Positions 1 to 7,402 of a stretch of 7,402 nucleotides of DNA are shown one piece after another; the stretch's first letter is position 1; each line of letters begins with the position of its first letter. Under the pieces are notes generated by a model. It ran no database searches. It was not told where the DNA came from and was given only the letters and a program-made list of their open reading frames with translations. The position numbers and the translations under genes are program-made. This stretch comes from Deltaproteobacteria bacterium (GTDB lineage: Bacteria > Desulfobacterota > Binatia > DP-6): contig VBLD01000167.1 of assembly GCA_005879205.1 (NCBI GenBank), positions 1-7,402 of the forward strand, in the 5' to 3' direction.

Positions 1-363
1 TGCCACGCGAAGGGCCTACCCTTCCCCTATGCGACCACGAAGGTTGGCGACGCGGAGGCCGATCTCCTGAACCCGATCAGCGTGTTCTCGAACAACTTCG
101 GAGGGACGGATCTCAGCAAGTTCGTCGTCTGTCAGGACAACCAAAAGTCGGCGGTCCAGAACCAGGTCACCCTCGCGGGCAAGAAGGTGATTCTCAAGGC
201 CGAATGCTTGGACGCGAAGTGCAAGTGTCTCGCGGACGCCATTCAGAATGGTCAGGGACAGGTCGGCTTCCCCACCGACAAGGCCAAGTTGGCGCTCGCC
301 CTTTGCAACCGGCTACGCCTGTACGTGAACGGCGCCGACCAGAAGACACTGGGATGCGAGTGA
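1..363 (+). CDS. 3' end of an unrecognised gene (partial, 5' end outside window)
   Basis: Frame 1 is open from the first base to a TGA at 361-363, giving about 120 residues of the C-terminus. The GTG at 82 lies inside this open frame and is probably not the true start. The visible part is hydrophilic and lysine- and glutamine-rich for such GC-rich DNA. It carries seven cysteines (the first residue, VVCQ, AECLDAKCKCL, ALCN and LGCE), which suggests an exported, disulfide-bonded protein like its neighbour. I see no membrane segment and no catalytic motif that I recognise. It converges on the cysteine-rich gene with only 19 bases between the stops and no obvious terminator hairpin. The function is unknown. 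Confidence applies to its being coding, which rests on the unbroken frame and on a composition unlike the shadow frames. Confidence 0.6.
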   Translation, partial: CHAKGLPFPYATTKVGDAEADLLNPISVFSNNFGGTDLSKFVVCQDNQKSAVQNQVTLAGKKVILKAECLDAKCKCLADAIQNGQGQVGFPTDKAKLALALCNRLRLYVNGADQKTLGCE

Positions 364-382
364 GGGTGCTCGCCGGGCGCGC

Positions 383-1744
383 TCAGCGGCAACGACCCAA
401 CGAACAGAGCTTGTCTAGCGGACACACCGTGCCGCACGCCCCGCAGTTGTTGGGATCGGTCCGCTGGTCGACGCACGCCGAGCCGCATATCGACTTGCCG
501 CTCGGGCACACGCACCGGCCAGCGGAGCACAGCTCGCCGATCCGGCAAACCTTTCCGCAGAGCCCGCAGTTGTTAGGGTCGGAGCCCTCGTTGACGCATG
601 CACCGGCGCACAGATTCGTGCCCGCCGGGCAGACACATCTGCCCGACGAGCAGAGCTCGCCCGAGAAACACACGTTGCCGCATGCGCCGCAATTGTTTGG
701 ATCGGTCTGACGATCGACGCAGGCGCCCCCACAGATGCGCATTCCAGATGGACAGACGCACGCGCTTCTGGAGCAGGTCTCGCCCGGCAGGCAGAGCTTT
801 CCGCATGCGCCGCAGTTGCCGGGATCCGCCCTGGTGTCGACGCACAATCCCCCGCAGGCCTCCTGGCCGGCGGGGCACGTGCAGCGGTGCGCTGTGCAGG
901 TCTGGTCCGCCTGGCAAACCACCCCGCAGTGGCCGCAGTTGCCCGGGTCGGACCTCAGGTCGACGCAGGCCCCACTACAGACGCTCTGGTCGACGGGGCA
1001 CGCGCACTTGCCCGCGACGCACGTCCGGTCGGGGTGACAGGCCAGGCCGCACGTCCCGCAGTTCGCCGGGTCCGCCTTCAGATCGAGGCAGATGCCCGAG
1101 CAGGACGTCTGACCCGCCGGACACACGCACGAGCCGACGCACGGAACGAGGTTGCAGTTGGCATCGCACTGCCCGACGAGCGGCGGCTCGCACTGCTCGC
1201 CGGTGCTCGGGTCGAGCACCCCGTCGCCGCAGCCCTTGGAGTGGCAGCGGTTGTCGCATACCGCGGTGCCGGGCGGCTCGCACTGCTCTCCGTTGCCGGT
1301 GTCCACCACCCCGTCGCCGCAGCGTGAGCGGACGGCGGTGAACGGCTTTCGCAGCTTCAGCTTGGGGGCGACGACGACGCCTCGCATGCCGTTGCAGGTG
1401 GCGTCGATCCGCGCGCGCAGGCGCACCGGGCCGTCTATGCCCGGGCAATCGGTCCAGCGGGCCCGGACGATGGCCGCCTTCTTCTTCTGCGTGAAGCGCA
1501 CGAAGGTGGCCGGGCAACCGTCGCCGAGCGACAGCAGCTCGGCCTCCGAGGGTCCGACGACGAGGGTGTCCTGCGTGAAGGTGTCGTCGGCGGCGGCGAT
1601 GATCGGTGAGGCCGCAGCCTGCACGATGTAGCGGTCGCCGGTGCAGCTGACCTTCGCGTCCGACCGCACGGACGAGCCAGCGACGAGCAGCGCCACCAGG
1701 GACGCAACGCGGGCAGGCCTCGCCAGCCCCCCTCGGGTCACCAT
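383..1744 (-). CDS. Secreted cysteine-rich tandem-repeat protein
   Basis: This 453-residue protein is predicted to be exported. Residues 1-30 form a signal peptide, with arginines at 4, 9 and 12, a hydrophobic core VASLVALLVAG, and probable cleavage after SDA at 30. Residues 31-141 look like a small beta-rich domain with four cysteines. Residues 142-171 and 172-202 are two modules beginning CGDGV and containing GEQCEPP, close to the myxococcal disulfide repeat (TIGR02232-like). Residues 208-453 are six repeats of exactly 41 residues with eight cysteines each. There is no C-terminal anchor, so it is probably released or bound non-covalently at the surface. A structural or adhesive role is an inference. 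The frame also extends to a TTG at 1792. I prefer the ATG at 1744 because it gives a clean signal peptide and lies just downstream of a sigma-54-like promoter. Neither start has a Shine-Dalgarno sequence. Confidence 0.88.
   Translation of the reverse strand: MVTRGGLARPARVASLVALLVAGSSVRSDAKVSCTGDRYIVQAAASPIIAAADDTFTQDTLVVGPSEAELLSLGDGCPATFVRFTQKKKAAIVRARWTDCPGIDGPVRLRARIDATCNGMRGVVVAPKLKLRKPFTAVRSRCGDGVVDTGNGEQCEPPGTAVCDNRCHSKGCGDGVLDPSTGEQCEPPLVGQCDANCNLVPCVGSCVCPAGQTSCSGICLDLKADPANCGTCGLACHPDRTCVAGKCACPVDQSVCSGACVDLRSDPGNCGHCGVVCQADQTCTAHRCTCPAGQEACGGLCVDTRADPGNCGACGKLCLPGETCSRSACVCPSGMRICGGACVDRQTDPNNCGACGNVCFSGELCSSGRCVCPAGTNLCAGACVNEGSDPNNCGLCGKVCRIGELCSAGRCVCPSGKSICGSACVDQRTDPNNCGACGTVCPLDKLCSLGRCR
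386..1123 (-). repeat. Six in-frame 123-nt units encoding 41-residue, eight-cysteine repeats
   Basis: The 3' half of the gene is six contiguous units, each exactly 41 codons, with no indels and ending at the stop codon. Within a unit the cysteines sit at positions 1, 8, 12, 22, 25, 29, 35 and 40, which gives 48 cysteines in 246 residues. The conserved frame is C-P-x-G, G-x-C-V-D, D-P-x-N-C-G-x-C-G and C-x4-C. The last three units share DPNNCG, while the first three read DPANCG or DPGNCG, so the C-terminal copies look the most recently related. The fixed length with varied sequence suggests selection on spacing, as in a stacked disulfide-bonded rod. Confidence 0.9.
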
Positions 1745-1756
1745 GACGCGCGGGAC

Positions 1757-1772
1757 AGCAACCGACGTGCCA
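1757..1772 (-). promoter_or_regulatory. Sigma-54 (RpoN) -24/-12 promoter candidate for the cysteine-rich gene
   Basis: The minus strand reads TGGCACG-TCGG-TTGCT, which matches all 11 defined bases of the RpoN consensus TGGCACG-N4-TTGC with correct spacing. Taking the C of TTGC as -12 puts +1 near 1746, only about two bases before the ATG at 1744. Transcription would therefore be nearly leaderless, which fits the lack of a Shine-Dalgarno but is unusual for RpoN genes. If translation started at the TTG at 1792, the motif would lie inside the coding region. The window encodes an RpoN activator at 3777-5156, which could be the partner. A chance match is possible but unlikely at this length. Confidence 0.6.
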
Positions 1773-1784
1773 CGCGCCGTGGCA
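1768..1784. promoter_or_regulatory. 17-bp perfect dyad overlapping the -24 element
   Basis: TGCCAC-GCGCC-GTGGCA is an exact inverted repeat with 6-bp arms and a 5-bp spacer. One arm is shared with the -24 box of the candidate RpoN promoter, so a dimeric regulator bound here would block or modulate it. The regulator is unknown. Part of the symmetry follows from the promoter motif itself, so this is a weak call. Confidence 0.3.
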
Positions 1785-1982
1785 ATGGACAAGGCGCAGG
1801 CACGGGAGAGTCTCCTCGCAGATTCGCGCGACCCTGCGAGACGGGCAGGGATGCATGAAGGCTCGCCCGTCCGGCCGGGCGGGACGCCCGGGGGGTGGGG
1901 CGGCCCGCCGGGTGCTAGCTAGATTCTCACGCCCCCCTTGCCGCTCCGGCGCGATCCGTGCCACCAATGCCGCACGGCTCCA

Positions 1983-3251
1983 ATGCCGACGACGCCCGCC
2001 CGGCTGCCGTTTCACTGGAGCGCGATCGACCCTGCCATCCGGAGGGAGATCGTCTACCCCGAGGCCGCCGACGGCGTTCCGCTCTCGGGCGTCCTCTACC
2101 TGCCCCCCAGGATCGAGCCCGATACGGTGCTCCTGGCGATGCACCCGCGCGGCGACTTCACGCGCCACTACCTGGCGCCCCGGCTCGCGGCGGGCGGCTA
2201 CGCGTTTCTGGGCACCACCACGCGGTACGTCAACAACGACGCCGACGCCCTGCACGAGCGGCTCCTCCTCGACGTCGCCGGCACGATCGCGTTCCTCCGC
2301 GGGCGGGGGTTCGCCACCGTCGTCCTGCTCGGCAACTCGGGCGGCGGCTCGCTGTTCGCCTTCTACCTCGCGCAGGCCGCACGGCCGCCCGCGGAGCGGC
2401 TGGCGCGCGCGCCGTCGGGTGACCGGGTCCCGCTCGGCGACTTCTCCATGCCGGGGGCGGAAGGCCTCATCCTGCTCGCCGCGCACCTCGGCGAGGGACG
2501 CTATCTCCTCGACCACCTCGATCCGTCGGTCGTCGACGAGGGCGACCCGGCGGCGGTGAACCCGCGCCTCGACATGTACGATCCGGCCAACGGCTACCGC
2601 CCGATGACGGAGGGCCCATCCCGCTACTCGGCCGATTTCCTCGCCGAGTACCGCGCGGCGCAGCGCGCCCGGTGCGAGCGGCTCGACCGGCAGGCGCTCG
2701 CCTGGTGCGAGGAGGCGGCGTGGTTCCGCACACGCCTCCGGGACGCCGGGCTCCCGCCCGCCGAGCGGGGCTTCGCCGCCCGGCGCGCGCTCCAGCGCCG
2801 TTACCTGCTCGTCTACCGGACGCTCGCCGACCCGCGGCACCTGGACCTCTCGCTCGACCCGTCCGAGCGCCGGCCGGGATCGATCTTCTCCTTCGGACGC
2901 GATCCGATCGCCGGCAACTACGGCGAGGGGCTGGCGCGCGTGATGAGCGCGCGCGGCTGGCTGTCGACGTGGTCCGGGCTCCGCTCGAACGCCGCGCTCG
3001 AGCCCACGCTCCCCGCCATCACCGTGCCGACACAGGTGATCTGCGCCGCGGCGGACACGGACATCTATCCGAGCGAGTGCCGGCGCGCCTTCGATGCGGC
3101 CGGCGCCCGCGACAAATGCTACGAGGAGCTGCGCGGAGCGGACCACTACCTGAACCCCGCCGGCGCGGACGGATCGCGGCTCGCCGACCCGCGCGACCGT
3201 GTCGCCGACGAGCTGATCGTGCCCTGGCTGCGCGAGCGCTGGAGAGCGTGA
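1983..3251 (+). CDS. Alpha/beta-hydrolase fold serine hydrolase with large cap insertion
   Basis: This 422-residue protein is probably cytoplasmic, with no signal peptide. The nucleophile elbow is G117-N-S119-G-G, following the strand ATVVLL. An upstream strand ends in LLAMHPRGD (residues 51-58), where the oxyanion-hole region normally lies. Near the C-terminus VICAAADTDIYP offers D358 or D360 as the acid, and GADH offers H388 as the catalytic histidine. The triad is therefore complete. Typical members have 270-300 residues. The extra length lies between about 135 and 300 and should form a cap over the active site, which usually sets substrate choice. I do not recognise the subfamily, so ester, lactone or thioester substrates are all open. 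The ATG at 1983 is preferred over a TTG at 1938. Neither has a strong ribosome site. The stop overlaps the next gene's start. Confidence 0.85.
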   Translation: MPTTPARLPFHWSAIDPAIRREIVYPEAADGVPLSGVLYLPPRIEPDTVLLAMHPRGDFTRHYLAPRLAAGGYAFLGTTTRYVNNDADALHERLLLDVAGTIAFLRGRGFATVVLLGNSGGGSLFAFYLAQAARPPAERLARAPSGDRVPLGDFSMPGAEGLILLAAHLGEGRYLLDHLDPSVVDEGDPAAVNPRLDMYDPANGYRPMTEGPSRYSADFLAEYRAAQRARCERLDRQALAWCEEAAWFRTRLRDAGLPPAERGFAARRALQRRYLLVYRTLADPRHLDLSLDPSERRPGSIFSFGRDPIAGNYGEGLARVMSARGWLSTWSGLRSNAALEPTLPAITVPTQVICAAADTDIYPSECRRAFDAAGARDKCYEELRGADHYLNPAGADGSRLADPRDRVADELIVPWLRERWRA

Positions 3252-3776
3252 CCCGACCTGCCGCGGATCCCCGCCGGGCGCTCCTGCGACGGCTGCCGAA
3301 ACGGTCGGTGGGCGCGGAGATCGGGGTGTACGAGGGCGATTTCTCTGCGCAGATACTGGAGCAGCTGCGGCCGAGGAGTCTCCACCTGATCGACCCGTGG
3401 AGGTACGAGGCAGGCCCCCGGTACGAGCAGGCGTGGTACGGCGGGGGAGTGGGCGCGAGCCAGGCGCGCATGGACGCCGTCCACGCTGCCGTGCTCGAGC
3501 GCTTCGCGCCGGAGATCGCGGCGGGCGTCGTCGTCGTCCACCGCGCCCCGTCGCTCGAGGCGGCGGCGGGCTTCGCCGACGGGTACTTCGACTGGGTCTA
3601 CATCGACGGCAACCACCTCTACGAGTTCGTCAAGGCCGACCTCGAGACCTACCACCGGAAGGTCAGGACGGGCGGCCACATCGCCGGCGACGACTACGGC
3701 GCCGAAGGCTGGTGGGCGGGCGGGGTGACGAGAGCCGTCGACGAGTTCCGGCGCAGCGGGCTGTGCGAGACCGTGC

Positions 3777-5150
<1,374 letters not shown>

Positions 5151-5156
<6 letters not shown>

Positions 5157-5252
5157 GCGGCGGCCATCCGCTCGCGCAGCTTCATGCGGCGACCATCGGC
5201 TCGCGCGGCTTCATGCGGCGACCATCGGCTCGCGCGGCTTCATGCGGCGACC
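5151..5252 (-). repeat. 29-nt tandem repeat, three full units plus a 15-nt partial, spanning the kinase/regulator junction
   Basis: Units lie at 5151-5179, 5180-5208 and 5209-5237, with a partial copy at 5238-5252. They abut with no spacers. The units at 5180 and 5209 are identical. The one at 5151, nearest the regulator, differs at a few positions. Read on the minus strand, each unit contains GCCGC-ATGAAG, which is the end of the kinase gene fused to the start of the regulator gene. Tandem duplication of an ancestral ATGA overlap between the two genes is the simplest origin. The mixed divergence suggests one older and one recent duplication, and argues against a simple assembly stutter. Confidence 0.9.
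5153..5243 (-). other. Relay of three 10-codon mini-ORFs joined by ATGA overlaps
   Basis: On the minus strand the array encodes MKPREPMVAA (5243-5211), MKPREPMVAA (5214-5182) and MKLRERMAAA (5185-5153), each followed by TGA. The kinase stop (5242-5240) overlaps the first ATG, each mini-ORF stop overlaps the next ATG, and the last stop overlaps the regulator's ATG at 5156. That makes four ATGA junctions spaced 29 bases apart. None has a Shine-Dalgarno, so initiation should depend on re-initiating ribosomes. Each repeat is 33 minus 4 bases long, so consecutive junctions fall in different frames. Whether any peptide accumulates is unknown. The likelier role, if any, is to set how many ribosomes reach the regulator. 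Confidence 0.6.
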
Positions 5253-6170
5253 GCCGAGTCGCCGGCGGCGGGCAGCCGGAGCGTGAGCCGCGCGCCGCCG
5301 CCCGGGCGCTCGCCGGCCTCGATCCGTCCGCCGTGCGCCTCGATCACCTGGCGGGCGACGGCGAGGCCGAGGCCGATGCCGCGCGGGCGCGTGGTGAAGA
5401 ACGGCTCGAAGACGCGGTCGCGCAGCTCGGCTGGGATGCCGGGGCCGGAATCCTCGACCACGAGCTCGACCGCGCCGTCCCGCGCGCGGGCGGCGAGCGT
5501 CACGTCGCCGCCGAACGGCACCGCCTCGGCGGCGTTGGCGAGGAGCCCGAGCAGCACCTGGGACAGGAGATCGGGGTCGGCCTTGACGGCGGGCAGGGCC
5601 GGCGACTCGTCGCGTCCGAGGCGCGCACCCTTGGCTGCCAGCTCGCCCTCGGCGAGGAGCGCGGCGCGGTCGAAGAGCTCGCGCACCGAGACCGGACGCG
5701 GCTCCAGGTGCAGCGGTCGGGCGAATTCGAGCAGCGAGGTGACGACGCTGCTCAGACGGTCGATCTCGGCGGTGATGAAGGCGCACGCCCGCGCCGCCTC
5801 GGCGTCGGCCGCCGGCACCGTCTCGCCGAGCCCCTGGGCCGCCGAGCGGATGACGGCGAGGGGATTGCGGACCTCGTGGGCCGAGCTTCTCGCTCTGCAC
5901 CAGCCGCGCCCGCCCGGCGTTCAGCGCCTCGAGCTGCGCCTGGATGAGGGCGGCCGCCCGCCGCTCCCGCCGCCGGGCCTCGCCCGCGTAGCCGACGAGG
6001 AAGCCGTGGAGCGCGAGCGACGACCCGAAGGAGACGGCGACGAGCGCGCGGACGTCGCGCCCGTTCATCTGGAAGGTCACGCCGAGCATGACCATGATCG
6101 CGGTGTCGACGATCGCGAGGGCGAGGCCCCCCGCCGCACCCCACCAGCGCGGGCTCCAGAAGGCCTTCAT
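5240..6170 (-). pseudogene. Membrane sensor histidine kinase, frameshifted with loss of part of the H-box helix
   Basis: Two frames together make one kinase. From the ATG at 6170, 96 residues encode two membrane helices (about 11-33 and 41-62), a seven-residue outer loop and a coiled coil ending QSEKL. In the next frame, 213 residues run from AHEVRNPL (phospho-accepting histidine codon at 5878-5876) through a four-helix-bundle hairpin, N-box NAAEA, DSGPGIP and GIGLGL to a TGA at 5240. A single base (5882) separates the two frames, yet relatives normally have about ten residues between EKL and AHE (as in EKLAALGRLAAGLAHE). So about 29 bases appear lost, not one base gained. Translation from 6170 stays open in the first frame to 5211 but lacks the kinase core. 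An assembly error remains possible. Without repair, the regulator has no local phosphodonor. Confidence 0.8.
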
Positions 6171-6186
6171 GCCGGTGCGGTGCGGG

Positions 6187-6202
6187 TGCAAGTCCTGGCC
6201 CA
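6187..6202 (-). promoter_or_regulatory. Weak sigma-54-like promoter candidate upstream of the kinase operon
   Basis: The minus strand reads TGGGCCA-GGAC-TTGCA. It keeps the GG and GC doublets at exact RpoN spacing and the full TTGC, but only four of seven bases in the -24 box (8 of 11 overall). Predicted +1 is near 6176, about six bases before the ATG at 6170. If real, the operon would be autoregulated by its own activator. Confidence 0.33.
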
Positions 6203-6247
6203 AGCGCGGGCGATTGTCGCGCGGCCGGCCGGCGGGACGCAACGGGA

Positions 6248-6290
6248 GGCGCCGTGTGGCAGTCCCGCCACGCCGTGCGGCGACGGCGCC
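6248..6290. promoter_or_regulatory. Nested inverted repeat, candidate enhancer site between divergent genes
   Basis: Outer arms GGCGCCGT (6248-6255) and ACGGCGCC (6283-6290) are exact complements. Inside them, GTGGC-N6-GCCAC (6256-6271) is a 16-bp dyad of the size bound by dimeric Fis-type helix-turn-helix activators. The centre (6269) lies about 92-93 bases from both predicted RpoN start sites (near 6176 on the minus strand and 6361 on the plus strand), a normal enhancer distance. GC-rich DNA gives chance symmetry, so this is suggestive only. Confidence 0.35.
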
Positions 6291-6334
6291 ACAGGACCGC
6301 CGTCGCGAGCCACGGCGGCGCCTTCGTTCGGGGC

Positions 6335-6350
6335 CGGCACGGTCCTTGAA
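6335..6350 (+). promoter_or_regulatory. Sigma-54-like promoter candidate for the DUF2834-like gene
   Basis: The sequence CGGCACG-GTCC-TTGAA matches 9 of 11 defined RpoN bases with exact spacing. The -24 GG is intact, but the -12 C is replaced by A, which usually weakens or abolishes RpoN use. Predicted +1 near 6361 would leave a 17-base leader containing the Shine-Dalgarno. TTGAAG could alternatively be a sigma-70 -35 box, but no good -10 follows at the right distance. Confidence 0.35.
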
Positions 6351-6364
6351 GCTCCGGGCGATCG

Positions 6365-6372
6365 AAAGGAGG
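6365..6372 (+). promoter_or_regulatory. Near-perfect Shine-Dalgarno of the DUF2834-like gene
   Basis: AAAGGAGG ends five bases before the ATG at 6378. It is the strongest ribosome site in the window and fixes that start. It contrasts with the kinase, regulator, hydrolase and cysteine-rich genes, which have none. Confidence 0.85.
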
Positions 6373-6377
6373 CCATC

Positions 6378-6716
6378 ATGACCGCACGCAAGATCGGGAT
6401 CGGTATCGTGTTGCTCGCCTTCGGCGACCTCACCGCCTACGCCCTCTACCAGCACGGGGTAGCCGGCGTCGTCCAGCTCGAGATGGCGAACTCGGTGACG
6501 ATCACCGCGTTCGTCGATCTCGTGATCGCGCTCAGCCTCATCATCGCCTGGATGTGGCAGGATGCGCGCGAGCGGGGCGTGTCGGCGATGCCCTACGTGC
6601 TGCTCACGCTCGGGTTTGGCAGCGTGGGCCCGCTCCTCTATCTCCTCCTCCGCCGCGACGGCGCGAGAGACCGACTGGCCGTCCGAGCGGGAGCGCCGGT
6701 GCGCGCCGCGCTGTGA
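6378..6716 (+). CDS. Small three-helix membrane protein, DUF2834-like
   Basis: This 112-residue inner-membrane protein has hydrophobic helices at about 6-25, 40-60 and 71-91. The middle helix ends in AWMWQDARERG, and the last carries GSVGPLLYLLLR before a basic, disordered tail. The layout (aspartate in the second helix, W-x-D and a basic residue after it, a glycine-rich turn and YLLLR) resembles the DUF2834 family, whose function is unknown. The family match is from memory of its pattern. The start is fixed by the strong Shine-Dalgarno. It is divergent from the histidine kinase with about 207 bases between them, so the two may share control. It converges on the VapC-like gene with 22 bases between the stops. 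Confidence 0.82.
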   Translation: MTARKIGIGIVLLAFGDLTAYALYQHGVAGVVQLEMANSVTITAFVDLVIALSLIIAWMWQDARERGVSAMPYVLLTLGFGSVGPLLYLLLRRDGARDRLAVRAGAPVRAAL

Positions 6717-6738
6717 CGCTCGCCGTACGCCGGGACCG

Positions 6739-7173
6739 TCACGGGCTTGCGCGCGGTACGGTGCCGGAACGCGAGGGTTTGAACGGGTAATACTCGACCT
6801 CGCACTTCCTCGCGTCTCGGATGGCCGGATCAGCCGTGATCAGCTTCAGATTCAGCACTGCGGCAGTAGCGACGATGGTCCTGTCGAACGGATCTCCGGG
6901 GAAGTCTTCCCCGAGTTCGTTGGTCTTCACGGCGATCGCCGGCGTCAACTCCAGAACCTGCAAGTCGCCGGAGAGGCCAGCCGCGAGGAACTCGGCCAGT
7001 GCGCCCTCGATATCGAAGCGACGCAGCCGGTAGAGAATGGCTGTCTCGAGCAGGCTGATGCTGCAGAGACCTTTGGTCTCCATGGATGCCATCAGGCGCC
7101 GGATGCGTGCGGGGAGCACGTGCGGGACGGTCACACCGTTGATCCATGGAGCCGTGTCGAGCAGGTATCTCAC
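6739..7173 (-). CDS. vapC: VapC-type toxin, PIN-domain ribonuclease
   Basis: This 144-residue PIN-domain protein belongs to a type II toxin-antitoxin pair. The acidic metal-binding residues are all visible: D6 in YLLDT, E43 in SISLLET, D97 in FPGDPFDR and D115 in ITADPAI. The motif order FPGDPFDR-TIVATA-LITADP is typical of VapC toxins that pair with Phd-like antitoxins. Members cleave tRNA or rRNA, but the target here is unknown. The start is the GTG at 7173, whose GTGA overlaps the antitoxin stop and has GGAAGG seven bases upstream. A GTG at 7188 would add five residues and is less likely. About 15 residues extend past the usual end of the fold. The catalytic set is complete, so it is probably active. 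Confidence 0.9.
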   Translation of the reverse strand: MRYLLDTAPWINGVTVPHVLPARIRRLMASMETKGLCSISLLETAILYRLRRFDIEGALAEFLAAGLSGDLQVLELTPAIAVKTNELGEDFPGDPFDRTIVATAAVLNLKLITADPAIRDARKCEVEYYPFKPSRSGTVPRASP

Positions 7174-7391
7174 CGCAAACCCTTCCACTCGGAGGATGGG
7201 ATGGCCTCGGGGGACACCGGTTTCCTGAGGCCAAGGTGTTTGCCCGCTCCCAGGAACGACCGCGGCTGCTTCGCCGGAACGATCCGGACGTAGGGCTTTC
7301 CGAAGCGAGTGACGAGAATCTCCTCTCCGCTCGCCGCGACATCCAGGACCCGCGCATCCCGGCGCAAGGCTCGAAGCGTGACCGTCTTCAT
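7170..7391 (-). CDS. Phd/YefM-type antitoxin
   Basis: This 73-residue protein begins MKTVTLRALRRDARVLDVAASGEEILVTRFGKPYVRIVPA, in short the Phd pattern of MKTV, a helix, then GEEILVTR-x-GKP-x-x-R-x-V, which forms the dimeric DNA-binding domain. The remaining C-terminal part would wrap the toxin. It is followed by the VapC gene with a GTGA overlap, the usual order for a pair that represses its own promoter. The ATG at 7391 is preferred over an upstream TTG at 7400. The ribosome site and promoter lie at or beyond the window edge. Confidence 0.88.
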   Translation of the reverse strand: MKTVTLRALRRDARVLDVAASGEEILVTRFGKPYVRIVPAKQPRSFLGAGKHLGLRKPVSPEAIPSSEWKGLR

Positions 7392-7402
7392 GGCAGACAA
7401 AG

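Larger units (their letters stand above)
1745..1982. other. Divergent intergenic region, 238 bases
   Basis: This lies between the divergent cysteine-rich gene and the hydrolase gene. Besides the RpoN-like element at 1757-1772 and the dyad at 1768-1784, it holds a GC-rich near-palindrome at 1866-1883 (CCCGTCC-GGCC-GGGCGGG, 7-bp stem with one G-T wobble) and a short AT-richer patch at 1914-1928. The palindrome is roughly 120-140 bases upstream of the predicted start of the cysteine-rich transcript, a usual distance for an enhancer site, but its base composition makes chance symmetry likely. I see no convincing sigma-70 promoter for the hydrolase. Confidence 0.5.

Noticed and set aside
1..6. Cys-His at the window edge as the end of a CXXCH haem motif
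   Set aside because: The preceding bases are outside the window and no other haem motif is visible in the rest of the protein.
1927..1941. Sigma-54 promoter for the hydrolase gene
   Set aside because: TTGC is present at 1938-1941, but the -24 position lacks the invariant GG.
975..3146. A 723-codon minus-strand open frame over the hydrolase and cysteine-rich genes
   Set aside because: It is antisense to the hydrolase with its full triad and out of frame with the cysteine-rich protein. The product is arginine-rich with no domain signature.
5876..5891. Programmed ribosomal frameshift joining the two kinase halves
   Set aside because: No slippery heptamer or downstream structure is apparent. 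Even a correct shift would give a protein missing about ten residues of the phospho-acceptor helix.
6297..6318. Hairpin CCGCCGT / ACGGCGG as a terminator or riboswitch
   Set aside because: The stem is only 7 bp with an 8-base loop, has no following U tract and no riboswitch core that I recognise. Such symmetry is common by chance at this GC content.
6723..6761. CCGTAC / GTACGG inverted repeat as a bidirectional terminator between the DUF2834-like gene and vapC
   Set aside because: The arms are only 6 bp and 27 bases apart, with one arm inside the vapC coding end and no T-rich tract on either side.

Overview
The window is GC-rich, densely packed bacterial DNA with genes on both strands. It suggests a Gram-negative-like lineage that makes secreted, disulfide-rich repeat proteins. 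Modules of the CGDGV type (TIGR02232-like) are common in Myxococcota and in uncultured deltaproteobacteria-related groups such as Binatota. That placement is an inference from protein style only. No rRNA, tRNA, insertion sequence or CRISPR array is visible.

Layout: (a) 1-363, the 3' end of an unrecognised plus-strand gene, converging on (b) 383-1744, a secreted cysteine-rich protein (minus) with two CGDGV modules and six exact 41-residue, eight-cysteine repeats. It is preceded by an excellent sigma-54 promoter match. (c) 1983-3814, an alpha/beta hydrolase and a small methyltransferase (plus) joined by a GTGA stop/start overlap. (d) 6170-3777 (minus), a two-component operon: a membrane histidine kinase broken in its phospho-acceptor helix, then an intact NtrC-type sigma-54 activator. 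(e) 6378-6716, a small membrane protein resembling DUF2834 (plus), divergent from the kinase. (f) 7391-6739 (minus), a Phd/VapC-type toxin-antitoxin pair.

The most unusual structure is at the kinase/regulator junction. A 29-nt unit containing the ATGA stop/start overlap is tandemly repeated, so three 10-codon mini-ORFs lie head-to-tail between kinase and regulator. Each mini-ORF stop overlaps the next ATG. Because 29 is not a multiple of 3, the ATGA junctions fall in all three frames. A ribosome that reads through the frameshifted kinase still ends on one of these junctions.

A second theme is sigma-54. The regulator carries the GAFTGA loop needed to work with sigma-54. Candidate -24/-12 elements precede the cysteine-rich gene (all 11 defined bases match), the kinase (8 of 11) and the DUF2834-like gene (9 of 11). 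A nested inverted repeat lies about 92 nt from the predicted start sites of both divergent genes, where a shared enhancer site would be expected. A local circuit linking the two-component system, the membrane protein and the secreted cysteine-rich protein is an inference that could be tested.
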